The notes under the pieces are model-generated. The model saw nothing but the letters and a program-made list of their open reading frames with translations, was not told where the DNA came from and did no database searches. This document shows, in pieces, positions 1 through 19,038 of a stretch of DNA of 64,000 nucleotides (position 1 is its first letter; every line of letters begins with the position of its first letter). The stretch comes from Urechis unicinctus (lineage: Eukaryota > Annelida > Polychaeta > Xenopneusta > Urechidae): contig CM067353.1 in NCBI GenBank assembly GCA_034190875.2, positions 30,446,059 through 30,510,058 of the forward strand. Direction: 5' to 3'. A program made the translations under genes and the position numbers.

Positions 1-2060
1 AAGGTGGCCAAAGTTGAATTGTGCATGTGCTGAGGGCATGTAACATAGCAACATTCAAATTAGTGTGCTTCACAAATTTCAATGCAATTGGAACTTATTT
101 CACAATAATTACTCTATTTCTGAAGAGAATAGTCCACTTGAACTCTTCAATCATACAATTGCATGACTGCATGTTTCTTGAATATTGCATCAAATCCAAA
201 GCACACATTATATCAAGTTCATCAAACATACTAGTAACCGAGTATAAACTTGTCACATGTTGTTTGTAATCTCAGCAACGTGTCAATAAATACAATTTCT
301 ATCACATGTATCATGTTACATGGCTAAATGAAACGTTGGAATAATTCCATTGATTTGGCCAAATTTAATGACAAGTTTATACTCAGTACTTCATACATTA
401 ATATAAAAGGATGCATATCTGTATGTGGGACAATTTCTTGATATAGTACCGTATTATCTGCGTGGCAACAGATCCACTGTTTAAAACCACCAAACTTTAT
501 CATCTAAACTTTACCATAATGCTACTATAAAGACACCAATTGAATACTGTATTAGGGAGAATACGGTACTATATAAGGAGGCCAAAGTTGAATTGTGCAT
601 GTGCTGAGGGCATGTAACATAGCAACATTCAAGTTACATAATGTGTGCTTCACAAATTTCAATGCAATTGGAACTTAATTTACAATAATTACTCTATTTC
701 TGTGGGACAATTTCTTGATATAGTACCACATTATTTGCATGACAACAGATCCACTGTTTAAAACCACCAATCTTTATCATCTAAACTTTTTCCATAATGC
801 TACAATAAAGACACCGATTGAATACTGTATTAGGGAGAATACGGTTCTATATATGGAGGCCAAAGATGATTTGTGCATGTGATGAGGGCATGAAACATAG
901 CATCATTCAATTTATATAATGTGTGCTTCACAAAATTCAATGTGAAATGGAACTAATTTCACAATATTTACTCTGTTTCTGAAGAGAATAGTTCACATAT
1001 ACTCTTCAATCATACAATTGCATGACTGCATGGTTCTTGAATATTGCATCGAATCCGAAGCACTCATTATATAAAATCCATCAAACATACTAGTAACCGA
1101 GTATAAACTTGTTACATGATGTTTGTTATCTCAGCAACAGGCCAGTAAATAGTTTCTTTCATATGTATCATGTTACATGGCCAAATTAAAATGGAATAAT
1201 TCCATTGATTTGGACAAATTTAGTGACCAAGTTACAAGTTTATACTCAGTACTTCTTCTAATGCTAATATAAAAGCATGCATAACTGTATGTGGGACATT
1301 TTCTCGATATAGCACCGTATTATCCCCATGACAACAGATTCACTGTTTAAAACCACCCAATTTTACCATCTAAACTTCTTCAATAATGCTACATGAAAGA
1401 CACTAATTGAATTCTGTATCACGGTACTATATATAAAGGCCAAAGATGAATTGTGCATGTGATGAGGGCATGTAACAGCAATAATTAAATTATATAATGT
1501 GTGCTTCACAAAGTTCTAAGTAAACTATTTTCACTCTAATTACCCTGTTTCTGAAGAGTATAATGGAAATAAACCCAACATTCATACAATTGCATGACTG
1601 CATGGTTCTTGAATATTGCATCAAATCAGAAGCACACATTATATCAAATTCATCACAGTAACCAGATGTTAACTTGCCACATAAACATCATTGAACTGGT
1701 AAAATGCCAGTAAATAATTTTCTCTCATATGTCAAAAGTTTCATGGTTTTACAAAACTTGGAAATGAAACTAATGAATGAAGAAAAAAAAATATGACCAT
1801 ATTGCAAGTTTACATCCAGTTGATGTTCTACTTAAAGAAAAGCATGCATGTCTGTAGGTGTGATGTTTTCCTCGACTCTGTACCATATTTACCTCACAAC
1901 ACAATATGCAGTTTATAAAAACCATCCATCAATATCAACTTATGTTTTATCATACTGCTACAACAAAGACCATGATATAAACATATTATATTATTAAGGA
2001 CAATATAGCACTATATTTAGAGGCCAAATTTAATTTTTTACTTGATGAGGGCCTTATATC
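1..2060. repeat. Decayed tandem array, unit about 577 bp
   Basis: A recognisable unit start (GGCCAAAGTTGAATTGTGCA and variants, followed by TGAGGGCATGTAACA) recurs near positions 4, 581, 858, 1436 and 2021. Spacings are about 577, 277, 578 and 585 bp, so one unit has lost roughly half its length. Other blocks recur in register: GTGGGACAATTTCTTGATATAG, the phrase around CCACTGTTTAAAACCACC, and GCATGACTGCATG. Divergence rises from left to right. No coding potential is visible. It looks like the edge of a satellite-type array that continues leftward out of the window. Confidence 0.8.
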
Positions 2061-2599
2061 AAAGTTGATGAACATGTGAATAACTTTCAACATGTTCATG
2101 TGGCTTACCAATGATGTATTATTCAGACTAGATTTAGCGATATGCATATCCCAACTGCACCAGGGATGAAATAAGCCTTTTAGCGCAAAATTGAATTCAT
2201 AATAGATCCCGTTATCCCTATATACACCCACACAATATCACAACCCCGACACCCACCAAACAACGGGCCATAAAAATCGCAGAACCGAGTGGTACGAACT
2301 CTGAATTTAACATATCCAACTTCGATCAAAGACTAACGACGAACGCGAACAAATAATACATAATATAAAACACATATCAAACAGTATTGCTTATTGCATT
2401 CTTCGACATGTTTTTGCTAGTAAAACAAAGCGACCAAAGCATCTTTTCAATGAGATTTTCGAAATAAATTTCCAAACACCCATAACCTACAAGGTGAAAA
2501 GTTCCGGAATGAGAAACCGGAAACTGTCCGATTATTACGACATTTACGCGGCAACTATGGCACGCCGCGAAACTTATTAATATATTATTAATTTCTTTT
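2061..2599. other. AT-rich intergenic, nothing recognised
   Basis: Between the tandem array and the dispersed repeat I see no supported coding frame, RNA gene or repeat. Confidence 0.5.
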
Positions 2600-3790
2600 T
2601 GCCAGCTAAATCAATGTCAATCTATCATGAACCCGGAAAACAGTTTTATGGAAGCCCACCCTATTCTAGCTGTGCACGCCGCCGGTATAAATTTATATTA
2701 CCACCGTCCGCGGCTAACTCAATTCTTAACTTACCATGAGACTATTGTTAATATCGCGAAATTGTATTCGCCTAGTAATCTTGGCCAATCGCATTCACTT
2801 CTTAATATATACGGGCATAATAATTTGATATTAAAACACCTTAAAATTCTGAAAGTGTAATGTAATTGTAAACTTCAGACACGTTACTAGGAATTAATGT
2901 AGGGATTATCTGAAATGAGCTAAGCAGATCTTCTAGCATACACTGCCATTCTGACCATGATTAAAGGATAAATTTGGCATATGAGCGATAATACTGAGGC
3001 TGAGTGGGGGTTATTGTCCGATTCACCCGTCACCCTCTTGGATACGGACCTACATAACCGTTGCTAATAAAAATTGGTTGACAATACTACAATTTTTTTA
3101 ATTTCTTTATTCTTCAATCGATAGGCGGCAATGATACGCAGAACCGATAAGTTTTGTTTTGACCATGACCAAAAATAAGATAGTTGTCAACGAAAAAGTG
3201 AAAACTAGTATCTCGAATAACTCCGCTAATAATGGTCGGATTGTTACAAATTTTACACCATTGTGTACCTCTATTGACATATGATGCCATCCAACCCACG
3301 GTTTTCCCAGGCGTCTAAGGTCGAAAAATCGAGGGATCAGTCCAAATGGCAACAATAGTTTGATGAATATTTCGAACGCGTATAAAACAACCAATAAAAT
3401 GTCCTATAGTACTAAAAATTGTTTTACATGTTCTCCAAGACATACTAAGACGTATCCTTAAATATTGTGGATGTCGATGATGTCACTTCCGGTCATGATA
3501 ACCTTGCCTCAATCCTTGATATCACCCTAACGTATGGTGCGACTTTAAAAAGATTTATAGTTCCTTGTAGCATGATTTATTGGCCAATTGTTCATATCAA
3601 TTGTCATGATAAATTGTGCATATTTCGCCCCGTAGCCCGCACTCGAAAATTTGATAACCATGATAACTTTGGTAACTTTTGGCCGATTTTGGTCAATTGT
3701 GGCCCGGTTCTGAAAATGTTGCTACTATTTTGGATGCAGTTCGCCAAGTTCCCACATGGCTCCCATGGGCGGAGTAAGTAGTTTCATTAT
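2600..3790. repeat. Dispersed repeat family A, copy 1
   Basis: Several blocks are shared with the copy at 19,985-21,065. These are GGTATAAATTTATATTACCG near 2,683 (compare 20,432), GCAATGATACGCAGAACC near 3,129 (compare 20,624), GGTTTTCCCAGGCGTCTAAGG near 3,300 (compare 20,712), and GATGTCACTTCCGGT near 3,478 (compare 20,856). The blocks are collinear but diverged. No coding region is recognised; the element class is unknown. Confidence 0.55.
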
Positions 3791-3935
3791 TGGGATATCA
3801 CATGTCAGCAGGGGTACTACTACTCTTTTAAAATGATAACACTTTTCTAATAGAATGATACGTGTATTAAAAAGAAATGCAACCAAATGCTAACTACAAT
3901 ACTCCTGGGATTTAGGCAGAGGCTGCTAGCACTTG

Positions 3936-4322
3936 TCAGATCTCCATTATGGCTCTATGGAGACTGGACTTTACAACCATCCCATTACATTTCATAGTCG
4001 TTGTACTTTGATGGGCGACCACTTGACTGTACAATTTGATGCATTGAGGCGGGTCTGTCCTGTGGAACGACTGCATGCGGGATCTAGGTCTTGATGGGAT
4101 TCCTCTAAGTCGTAAGCTGAGGAGTGGTGTGTCAGGCGGAGATCTTCCTTTACATTCATCTTCTTCCTTTACATTCAATCCAGTAGTCCAGGATGATAAC
4201 AACAACAAGCTTCGGACCATATTCTCAACTTCGTCTATTATTAGAGGCCAGTGCATAATGGCACGGGCTCTAGCATAGCACTTGTCCATACCAAGGTGGG
4301 TTTTATGGACGAGGCGTAGCAT
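3936..4322 (-). pseudogene. Ty3/gypsy integrase N-terminal zinc-binding remnant
   Basis: The minus-strand frame opens with LVHKTHLGMDKCYARARAIMHWP. This matches the integrase HHCC-type module that follows RNase H in gypsy elements (H-x3-H-G-x2-K, then YWPG). The next segment, which should hold the CC pair and the DDE core, decays: only remnants such as TTGLNVKEE and PPDTPLLSLRLR can be read. The remnant ends at about 3,916. Confidence 0.65.
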
Positions 4323-4373
4323 TTCAGGCCGAAGCCGAGCTGGAACAAGTATGCGTTTCCCATGGAATAGAAC

Positions 4374-6051
4374 CTAGTTCAAGTGTATGGCTACTAACTT
4401 CCTCTGGTCCGTCCGTCCTCTGTGGATGAAGGAAATAAGTCTAAGTGAAGTCAGGTCTGTGCTTGTGGCCTTTTTAGACTCTTGTGGTGGGGCTCCGAAG
4501 GGCTGTTCATCATCCAAGTATGCTCGTGAAAGCGTATCGGCTATGTGCATAAGATTTCCTGGCACAAACTTCACATGCAAGGAGTACCGCTGGACATGGA
4601 GTAGCATGTGTTGGAGCCTCGGTGTGGCTTTGGCAAGAGGCGTCTTGATGATTGACTCTAGCGACTTATGATCAGACATAATTTGAACATCAAGGCCATA
4701 GATATATTGATGAAACTTAGCACAGACAAAGCAGATAGATAGCATTTCCTTTTCGATCTGGGAATAATTCCTTTCGGCCTGAGTTAGAGCTCGAGCTGTA
4801 TGGGCTACAGGCTTTCCATCTTCCAAGGCCGGACTGTGAAGCCTCTGTCAGGATTGTGACGAGCTTTGTGACATCGTAGAACTGTAGCATAACTGGCTTT
4901 GTCAGGGCTTCTTTGATATCCTGTAGTGCTTTTGATATACCGTAGTGTGGTTCCAAACCCAGTGTGCATCTTCCTTGAGTGGTATATGCAAGGGTGCGAT
5001 GATGGTTGACTCATTCGGTATACACTGAGCCAGGTAGCGGACCATACCAAGCAGACGCTGTAGGCTGGCTTTGTCCTCGGGCTTCGGCATGTTGATAATG
5101 CCGTTTATCCTGTCTGGATATGGCTTGAGCCCATAGGCTGTGACAATGTTTCCTATACACACCTCAGGGCTCACCTTGAATTGTAGTTATGATAAGCTGA
5201 ACTTGATCGTCTTTTCCCTTGTCCCGATCCATGACTTTGCACAGAGTGGCATCATGTTCTTCCTCATTGACCGCTGCTATTATGACGTCATCGGCTATGA
5301 TATGCACACCTGCGGTATCTGCAAATGTTGTCTCATTATTTTTTAGCATCACTTCACTGGCGGAGCATGTGCCAAATGGCATACGGAGGAAGCGCTTCCG
5401 TCCCCAGAGTATGTTAAATGTGCACAGGTATGATGCTTCCTCCGTTAGGCATACATTTCAGTAACTGTTTCTCATGTCCTCTACTGTGAAATCAGTTTTC
5501 CCACTACACTTGCTTTGCACATCATTGGCTGTGGGAATATTGTGTCGTTTGATTGCCTCGTTTAGAAGTTTTGGATCAAGGCAGAGACGTAGATCACCTT
5601 TTCGCTTTTCTGTGATGACTAGGTTTGTCGAAGTCTGCGATAATGTTGTGTTCCTCAAGCTTTTCCATGGCTTTTTAGAGGCACAAGTCTTGAATATGGT
5701 ACTCGGCTGGATTACAGGAGATGTGCTGGGGTCAATTGTGATATTGTATCTCTCACTGTAGGCTCCCAGGTCAGAGAACACATCGGAATAGTCACTCTCT
5801 AGAAGCGTCTGTGGCGTTGGGCTTGTTACAGATCTTGATACTTGGGCTACTTCCACAGGGTTTACGAGACCCATTGCTTTGCAGGACTCGCGCACACGGA
5901 TGGGCATGCTGGCTGTGTGGACGTCATAGTAGAGCAGAGAATGTGGGTGTTTCTGGGACGGTGCTTTGGTCTGAAGACGCAGTGCCAACCGGGGTGATGG
6001 CACTTTCCTCAAAGACTGCCAGCTTTGCAGCTGTTTGACTTCTTGTTCCAT
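4374..6051 (-). pseudogene. Ty3/gypsy pol: reverse transcriptase and RNase H, frameshifted
   Basis: The 5,458-6,051 segment carries the start of reverse transcriptase, including LRLCLDPKLLNEAIKRHNIP and DFTVEDM. The 5,164-5,382 segment has MPFGTCSASEV and a degenerate catalytic motif, IIADDVII, where Y/I-DD is usual. The 4,902-5,174 segment is the thumb region (GLKPYPDRI, MPKPEDKASLQRLLGMV, YLAQCIPN). The 4,374-4,826 segment is RNase H (RALTQAERNYSQIEKEMLSI, HQYIYG, SDHKSLESI) with its usual tail motif ADTLSRA. At least three frame changes and in-frame losses make this a pseudogene. Confidence 0.85.
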
Positions 6052-6164
6052 CTTTGTACACAGTGAGTGGCCATCTGCTCCTGTGTCAAACTTGAAAATA
6101 ACACGAATGCCATTAACATTGAGCGCTTGTAGCCACCCATTGTCGCTTGTAGTACAGGCATGTG

Positions 6165-6648
6165 TCAGACCAATGAAAGATGTCCTACTTTGTCAGCTGT
6201 GTTGTCCAAAAGAACGGCATCCACAGATTTCTTGAATCCGCCTTCTCTGCATACCGCCTCGAAGTGGGTCAAGTCTGCGCACTTACTGCACTTTTTACCG
6301 TACCCTGGGCATTTGTGCCGCTCATGACATTTCCCACAGTATCTACAGTTGGTCACTGTTGATGTGTTGTGTGGGTGTGAATGGGTTTGGCTTTGGGATA
6401 ATTGGTTGTTACTGCATGGACCACTTGGTATGACGACTGAGCTTGTGCATCAGCTGCCATGACTTGCATCTGTTGGTGACTAACTTCAGCTCGGATGGTG
6501 TCAAGCGCTTTGGCTAGTGTCAAGCCAGGTTCCCGATGTAAATGCTTCTGTACCGCTGGGCTATTTATCCCAAATACCAAATGTCGCAAAGCATGGACTG
6601 TTCTTGATCCCCAAATGCACATTTACTTGCCATGTTCCTGAGATCAGG
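6165..6648 (-). pseudogene. Ty3/gypsy gag fragment with zinc knuckle
   Basis: The upstream half (6,353-6,648) reads as the late part of gag: DLRNMASKCAFGDQE, then after a one-base frame change HLVFGI, followed by the helical stretch LTLAKALDTIRAE. In Ty3/gypsy gag this is the region just before the nucleocapsid. The downstream half (6,165-6,356) has the retroviral-type zinc knuckle CRYCGKCHERHKCPGYGKKC with a second cysteine pair following. The two halves lie in different frames. The gag N-terminus is missing because the sequence is interrupted at about 6,646 by the end of a DNA transposon. Confidence 0.8.
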
Positions 6649-8144
6649 GGCCGTATCCATAAATAAACTTAAGTCCGCAAACTCAGGTTTTTGAGACGGC
6701 AAGCTGAGCTGGCCGTCTTATCCGTATCCAAAAAGAATCTTAAGTCTCCTAGCGTGCTCAACTCTGAGTCAGTTAGGCAGCTGACTTAAGTTCGCTAGCT
6801 CAAGCTTAAAAATGGCGGTCCAACGGTAATGTTTCCAGAAAAATGCTTTCACAGATATGAATAAGAACATGTATGTTCTTAAAATGAACCAAAACATAAT
6901 CAGCCGTTCGTTTTTAATGACACACCAATTATTATCGGGATATTTAAATTATTCACGCCGCAGACTGTTTTCGTAAAAACGAAGCGGGGAATTCTTCTCA
7001 AACGCTTCGGACAGTGTTTTGTGGGTCTACCAAAGAGCGAGTTTGCTTACAGTAGATTTGAATTAGGAATGGTTTGTGGAATAATCATAGTGGGTGGGAG
7101 TTTCTATATCAATAACGCAATTATTCACGATTTGTCATGTCACAGTAAATTTTCTTTAACTTCACAATAAGAACAACGGCGCCAAGATTCACATTTAGTA
7201 TTATTGAATATTGGGGAAAGCAGGCACCAAGCCTACAAGTCTATGAATCCACTTCATGATAACATAGCAGACGTTGAAAGTGCCCCCAAAGCACACCAAC
7301 GACAAGGGTTATTTTGCACACCAAAAAAACTCCGTTTTATGCGTCAAAGACAAAGACACGTCGTAGACTATAAGGACGCGCATTGACCCAGTAAGGCGCG
7401 AATTCCAACGGTCTGTCAAACAACAAAACTCAACAAGGATTGTTTATATTTATCGCGGAATAATAATGTTAATAGTGCAAGCATGATCGATGATGGAATT
7501 ATTTCCCTATCGTGTGGATTAGCCTTGATTATATTTCCCGATTATAAGACCTAGTAAGTGTGTAAATCGTCTTCATAAGAAACAGTGGTTCATCGTGCCG
7601 TTGGCGTTGTGAACTTGTGTTCACGTTCATGGATAACAATGCCGTAGATCGGAGTGCTGAGAATATGTGCTATTGAAACTCGTGGCCAAGGGCTGCACCG
7701 ACCACCGTATGTTATACTTGATATCATATAATATTGTACAGTCTGATTAAATAAAGGTGAGTGACATATTCATAAGCAACCGGTTTTAAGGCTATTCCTT
7801 TTTTACTTTGTATTGATAAACGATAATGACGGTAGGTCTAGACTACATTCATTATATAAAAGAGTCAGACTAGACTACTTCATTTCCATCGTCTAAATCG
7901 ATCATTCTTCGCCATTTTATTCCATTTTCTGTTCTGTCTGATGAACACTTTAAAAAACATATTGGTAAGACACAAACTATGATCGTGATGGCACATGTGT
8001 GAAATTATAGCCATTAATCTTTTTTGGCTGTTTGCCACCCTGAGCTGGCGGACTTAGCTGAGTTCGCTTACAATTGCGCTGAGTTCGCGGACTCAGCTTA
8101 GCACGACTATTAAGACGACTCAAGTTCTTTATGGACGGCCCCTG
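6645..8144. mobile_element. Non-autonomous DNA transposon with inverted ends (about 1.5 kb)
   Basis: The left end begins CAGGGGCCGTATCCATAAA at 6,645. The right end, read on the minus strand from 8,144, begins CAGGGGCCGTCCATAAAGAA. Similarity continues inward over about 100-150 bp through repeated CTTAAGT, CTCAGC and GAACTCAG words (6,665-6,810 and 8,040-8,130), including a near-palindrome GAGTTCGCGGACTC near 8,082. The interior (6,820-8,030) shows no transposase-like frame, so the copy is non-autonomous. The left end abuts gag of the Ty3/gypsy remnant; gag does not obviously resume past 8,145. Target-site duplication and superfamily were not resolved. Confidence 0.65.
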
Positions 8145-9520
8145 CCCCCCATTTGTAAAGACTGCTATCTCTTATAAACAACAATCGATTGCCAATGTAA
8201 GGGTCATTCAAATGTAATGTCTTGGGTCCAGACGCCACGTGACTGAATGCTTTATTGCGATTGGCTGGTAGTGAGGTAAGTCGACTGTATGATGGTGAAT
8301 ACCGACAAGCCGTGCAACTCCTGCGGATCTGAGAAAATCCGAAATGAATTTGATTTGGTTCACTTGCATGTGAGGATGTTGTACGTACGCGCAAGTTTGA
8401 CAAACTTTGTGGTTAGAAAACCCACACAAAATACACATTATTTCCTGTTGCGGTTTGTCAGGTTGGCAGTAGCATAGTCAGGTCTTTGAAGTAGAGTGGG
8501 TTTTTATATATTACAAGGAGGGCAAAATGCTTGGAGGATCGTTTTTAAATGGCCGTGCCACGTGGAAAGATAAAGGTTATATTCCCAGGACAGTTTCCAG
8601 TCGTTTACGTAGTATCTACTCGAATAACACGCGCTATGTCGCATTCTGAGTACCATGACAGAGATGAGTTTCCCAACCGATGCAGGTCAAACAGTTCATT
8701 GGGATGTTCCAATAAGCAGGGTTAATAGGTTCAACGGGATGACAAATTTTAAAAATATATTCCAAGCATGTTAACAGTTTCGCTCACACACGCCAAATGG
8801 CTGTAATTCGTGCAAATGACTGCAACAGTATCAAATGAAAAAGCTATTCTTCCTTTATAATATATTAGAGCAACAGATTGTATCATTGCACCATTTGTTG
8901 CCGGTGGTCTTTTACATGAGACTACCAAACGGTCCCTGTCCAAGCGAGATCGGCGCGGCGTTTGACCGCCCTACAATTACATTCTCACCGTGAATCAGCA
9001 CAACTGTGAGTGGGTAGCTATGCAAAAATGCTCCACTGGCATTAAGTTGAACCCTGCAAGGAGACCTTGACCCCGGGTAGCGGGTGGTTTTTCGCGGATA
9101 AAAGTCCAGTAAAGCCATTCTCAATGGAGATACTTGCATGTGAGATACCTGTGTATGTCGCACAAATCTGTCAATTTAGCCCTGCAAAAGCCATGGGATT
9201 TGACTGCAATAAGCGAACAATAGCCCCTAAGTCATGCAAAGGACCAGTTTAATTTGTACACCAAGTACCTCCACCCCCAATTCTAGTTGAACTTCAACCT
9301 TTTAACCTTTGAACATTGAAATTGACCTGCAACTCAGTGAATATAAAATACGATATGATATTTTGGTTCGGCAAAGCTGGATCAGGAAGCTTAAGTAGAG
9401 ACAGCGAACATTAACGTCCACTCTGTCCATTCATCGCTGTCACCTCAAAGATTTCACTCAACAACTGGTCAACAGCGCCGGTTTTTATCGCCATATCTGA
9501 GAAATTGAATTCATCCCAAA
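8145..9520. other. Intergenic and 5' flank of the ligase gene
   Basis: I see no supported coding exon or RNA gene here. A minus-strand frame at 8,208-8,438 has scattered cysteines (CILCGFSNHKVCQTC) but no recognisable domain. The promoter and 5' UTR of the downstream gene must lie in the right part, but no convincing TATA box was picked out. Confidence 0.5.
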
Positions 9521-16203
<6,683 letters not shown>

Positions 16204-16255
16204 TCCAAAAAAAGCATCAGTGGTGCTCTGCTACATATCTTATACACTACATGAA

Positions 16256-16371
<116 letters not shown>

Positions 16372-16513
16372 CATATCTGTGATGTTGTTTGAATTCGTGA
16401 ATTCTTGATTTCACAATTTATACAAAATCAGATAATTGATGTATAATTTTACTATATGATATTTTCTATTGCCCCGATAGTGCCACATCGTTGTTGTAAA
16501 GCCCTGGCGCATA

Positions 16514-16519
16514 AATAAA
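16514..16519 (+). promoter_or_regulatory. Probable polyadenylation signal of the ligase gene
   Basis: This AATAAA lies about 310 bp after the stop codon. It is the first canonical signal I see on the sense strand beyond the TA tract. Confidence 0.5.
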
Positions 16520-16711
16520 GGACGCTCATCCTTACGAGACTGTTTTATCATTTGGAAGTCTATTAATTTGATATAGTTACGGGTTTATAATTATACTAAT
16601 GCATACTTCCGGGCCGCCTTGCAATTCAAGGACCTGGTACATACGTCCTGTCGTCTCTTAATAATACTATTGTCAGATACTCTCTCATGGAGGCTGTGAT
16701 GATATACATAG

Positions 16712-16800
16712 AAGGACTGGTGGATGTTCGCCAGATGGCGTTGTTCAGGTCGAGCAATGAACATGGCTGACAGTACATTTATCAATTATATATCAAAATA
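16712..16800. repeat. Fragment related to dispersed repeat family A
   Basis: The phrase GATGTTCGCCAGATGGCGTT, continuing GTTCAGGTCGAGC, at 16,727 recurs at 20,457 with few changes. The similarity fades after about 90 bp, so this is a short fragment. Confidence 0.7.
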
Positions 16801-16888
16801 TGGTGTCAGAAGCATACAAGAACCCAGACATAGGTGGATACACATACAAGGAAACAACAGAAGTCCTGTTTGGTATGAGCTGTCAAAA

Positions 16889-17025
16889 CAAGTGTGTGCT
16901 CAGTCGGCAATAATACGAGACGTTACAAAAATGGATACAAGTGTGTGCTCAGTGGGCAATAATACAAGACGGTAATAAGATGGATACAAGTGTGTGCTCA
17001 GTGGGCAATAATACAAGACCTTAAG
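16889..17025. repeat. Short tandem repeat, unit about 50 bp, about 3 copies
   Basis: The phrase ACAAGTGTGTGCTCAGTGGG, followed by CAATAATACAAGAC, occurs three times with small differences between 16,889 and 17,020. Confidence 0.85.
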
Positions 17026-17965
17026 AAGCACGTGGTGTAATACAGTAAATTGCTGTAAACAACTGTGATAAACTGACAAAATACCACCACCGCCTCTATG
17101 TGTTTTACTGGAAATATAGCCGAAAACTGGAAGCGTTTCAAGCATAGGTTTAGCCTGTAAGTGGAGGGAATAGGGTTAAAACTTCAATGCCACTTAATGT
17201 TATTGAGGATGAGGCACTTGACATTTATAACATATTCCAATTTGACAATCCTGTTGATGACAAATGGGTCCTGGTGGTACATGTCACGCCGAAGAAAAAC
17301 ATTACACTAGAAATATTTCATTTCAATTAATGCTCACAACATGCAGAGGTAAGCATTGACCAGTATGTGACAAAACAAGCACTCAGTAGAAACTGTGAGT
17401 ACGGAAATCTGGAGGACTCACTTTCACATTTTCTGCGGAATACAAGACAACATTACACAAGTCCGCAGGGCTAGTCGAGTCACACGCAAGTGAACGACGC
17501 TGGAGCGCAAGTGAGCCAGCGTCTGTGGACGTCGTCAGGTCTAATATACTGCAAGGCCTAACCCTAGATATGACACAAGGTCAGCTAAATAAGTTGAAAA
17601 AAAGCAACCTACACGACAGCTAGTAAGTAAATATACTACGCATCACTGGACTCACTGTGATATTGTACGTGCCAGTAAGAGGTATCCTGCGTATGGAAAA
17701 ATCTGCCATAAATGCTTGGACACAAGTCAATATGATCTTAAAGGAAAGAACAAGCTAAGTTACGCAAGACCGCAGACAGGCTGCGTGCTTATGGAGACAC
17801 AGAGGTCCCAGTAAATGGGTGCTGCCGTTTCAAGATAATACACAAGACCACAAGACCTACAACATATATTTTTTTGTTGTATATGGAAAATCAAAGCATA
17901 TACTTGGCCGGGACAGTTGCGAAAAAGTCATACTGATAAAGCGTGTTTATGCTGTGGATGGGCCC

Positions 17966-18150
17966 GAGATGTCAGTGTCTTTTGCTTCATGTACAAAAAT
18001 ATGACTTGAATGTCACTGCAGGAAAGTTCATATTGGCTGCAGATGCCTTATCCAGAGCTGCTGAAAAGAAACATGACTCCACCACGTAAGCTGATGTTGA
18101 CCTGCATGTCCTTATGATTGTATCTAGCTTGCCAATAGTTGATAGGTCCA
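17966..18150 (+). repeat. Direct duplication, copy 1 (RNase H tail)
   Basis: About 180 bp from GAGATGTCAGTGTCTTTTG to AGCTTGCCAATAGTTGATAGG recurs at 19,039-19,222. It encodes the RNase H C-terminal phrase NVTAGKFILAADALSRAAEK. This copy sits upstream of reverse transcriptase, which is out of order for a gypsy element. Confidence 0.85.
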
Positions 18151-18439
18151 GCCTGTTGTACATGCCTGCAGAAAAGTCCCCTTCGCGCCCTATGATGAGC
18201 TCAAAGCAGAGTTGCTCAAAATGGAAAAAAATGGCTGTCATAACCAAACTATCGCGGAAAATTTGCATCGATCCAAAGGATTTACACAATGCTGTGAAAA
18301 GGCAACATTTTTAAATACCCACCAGAGAGGAGGTTGAGAGAAAATGTGCTGGAGGCAAATTGGATGCTCCAAGTGGATTCTGGCAGCTGAAACTGAATGA
18401 AATAAACAGCTATTTGTCCTCTTTCAATACTCCATTCGG

Positions 18440-18904
18440 TTGCTACAGATATCTCAGGCTTCTCTTCGGGGTGTGTTCTGTTCCAGAAGTTTATCCGAAA
18501 TTATGCATGAACGTTTTGAAAAATTAGAAAAGTCAACACCACTGAGGAAACTTATAGAAAAGGATGTATTGTGGCAATGGAACCCGGAATTATTAGAAAA
18601 TTCAACACTTATAGAAAAGGATGTATTGTGGCAATGGAACCCGGAATTATTAGAAAATTCAACACTTATAGAAAAGGATGTATTGTGGCAATGGAATCCG
18701 GAGCATGAACAGTCAGTCAGGCTTCTTCAGGAACTTATCACTCCTCAACAAGTTATACAGCATTATGATCCAAGACGGCCTATACGGATAACGTTGAATG
18801 CATCACACAACGGGCTTGAGGCAGTGCTTTTGCAGTTTCATGATGATATGTGGAAGTCTGTGGCGTATGCATCACGAGCACCAATGGATACAGAGGCGAG
18901 ATAA
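18440..18904 (+). pseudogene. RT/RNase H junction fragment with in-frame 57 bp triplication
   Basis: The open stretch covers the end of the reverse transcriptase palm, skips the catalytic YxDD region, and runs into the RNase H connection domain (LIEKDVLWQWNPEHEQS, then RITLNASHNGLEAVLLQF and VAYASRAPMDTEAR). A 57 bp unit coding 19 residues starts at 18,551, 18,608 and 18,665, the third copy being partial. The frame ends in a stop at 18,902 where the element should continue (IEKELLNITFAWERFHQF). Confidence 0.8.
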
Positions 18905-19038
18905 GCGCGGATAGAAAAAGAGTTGTTGAACATTACATTTGCCTGGGAGCGATTTCACCAGTTCATATGCGGAGTCACAATACAGGTGGAGACTGATCAC
19001 AAACCACTGATAACACTATTCGAAAATGGCTGTCTTCC

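Larger units (their letters stand above)
3916..6648 (-). mobile_element. Broken Ty3/gypsy LTR retrotransposon (gag-pol), no LTRs seen
   Basis: Reading the minus strand from 6,648 down to 3,916 gives gag with a zinc knuckle, then a protease-linker region, reverse transcriptase, RNase H and the integrase zinc-binding region, the order typical of Ty3/gypsy. The frames change several times (near 6,600, 6,350, 5,458, 5,170 and 4,900), so it is not a working element. The right end is cut at the DNA transposon boundary near 6,646. The left end stops inside integrase, with the integrase catalytic core and the 3' LTR missing. No LTR pair was recognised. Confidence 0.85.

Noticed and set aside
8208-8438. 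Minus-strand frame with CILCGFSNHKVCQTC as continuation of gag beyond the DNA transposon
   Set aside because: The cysteine spacing is not that of the gag zinc knuckle, and the rest does not match gag.
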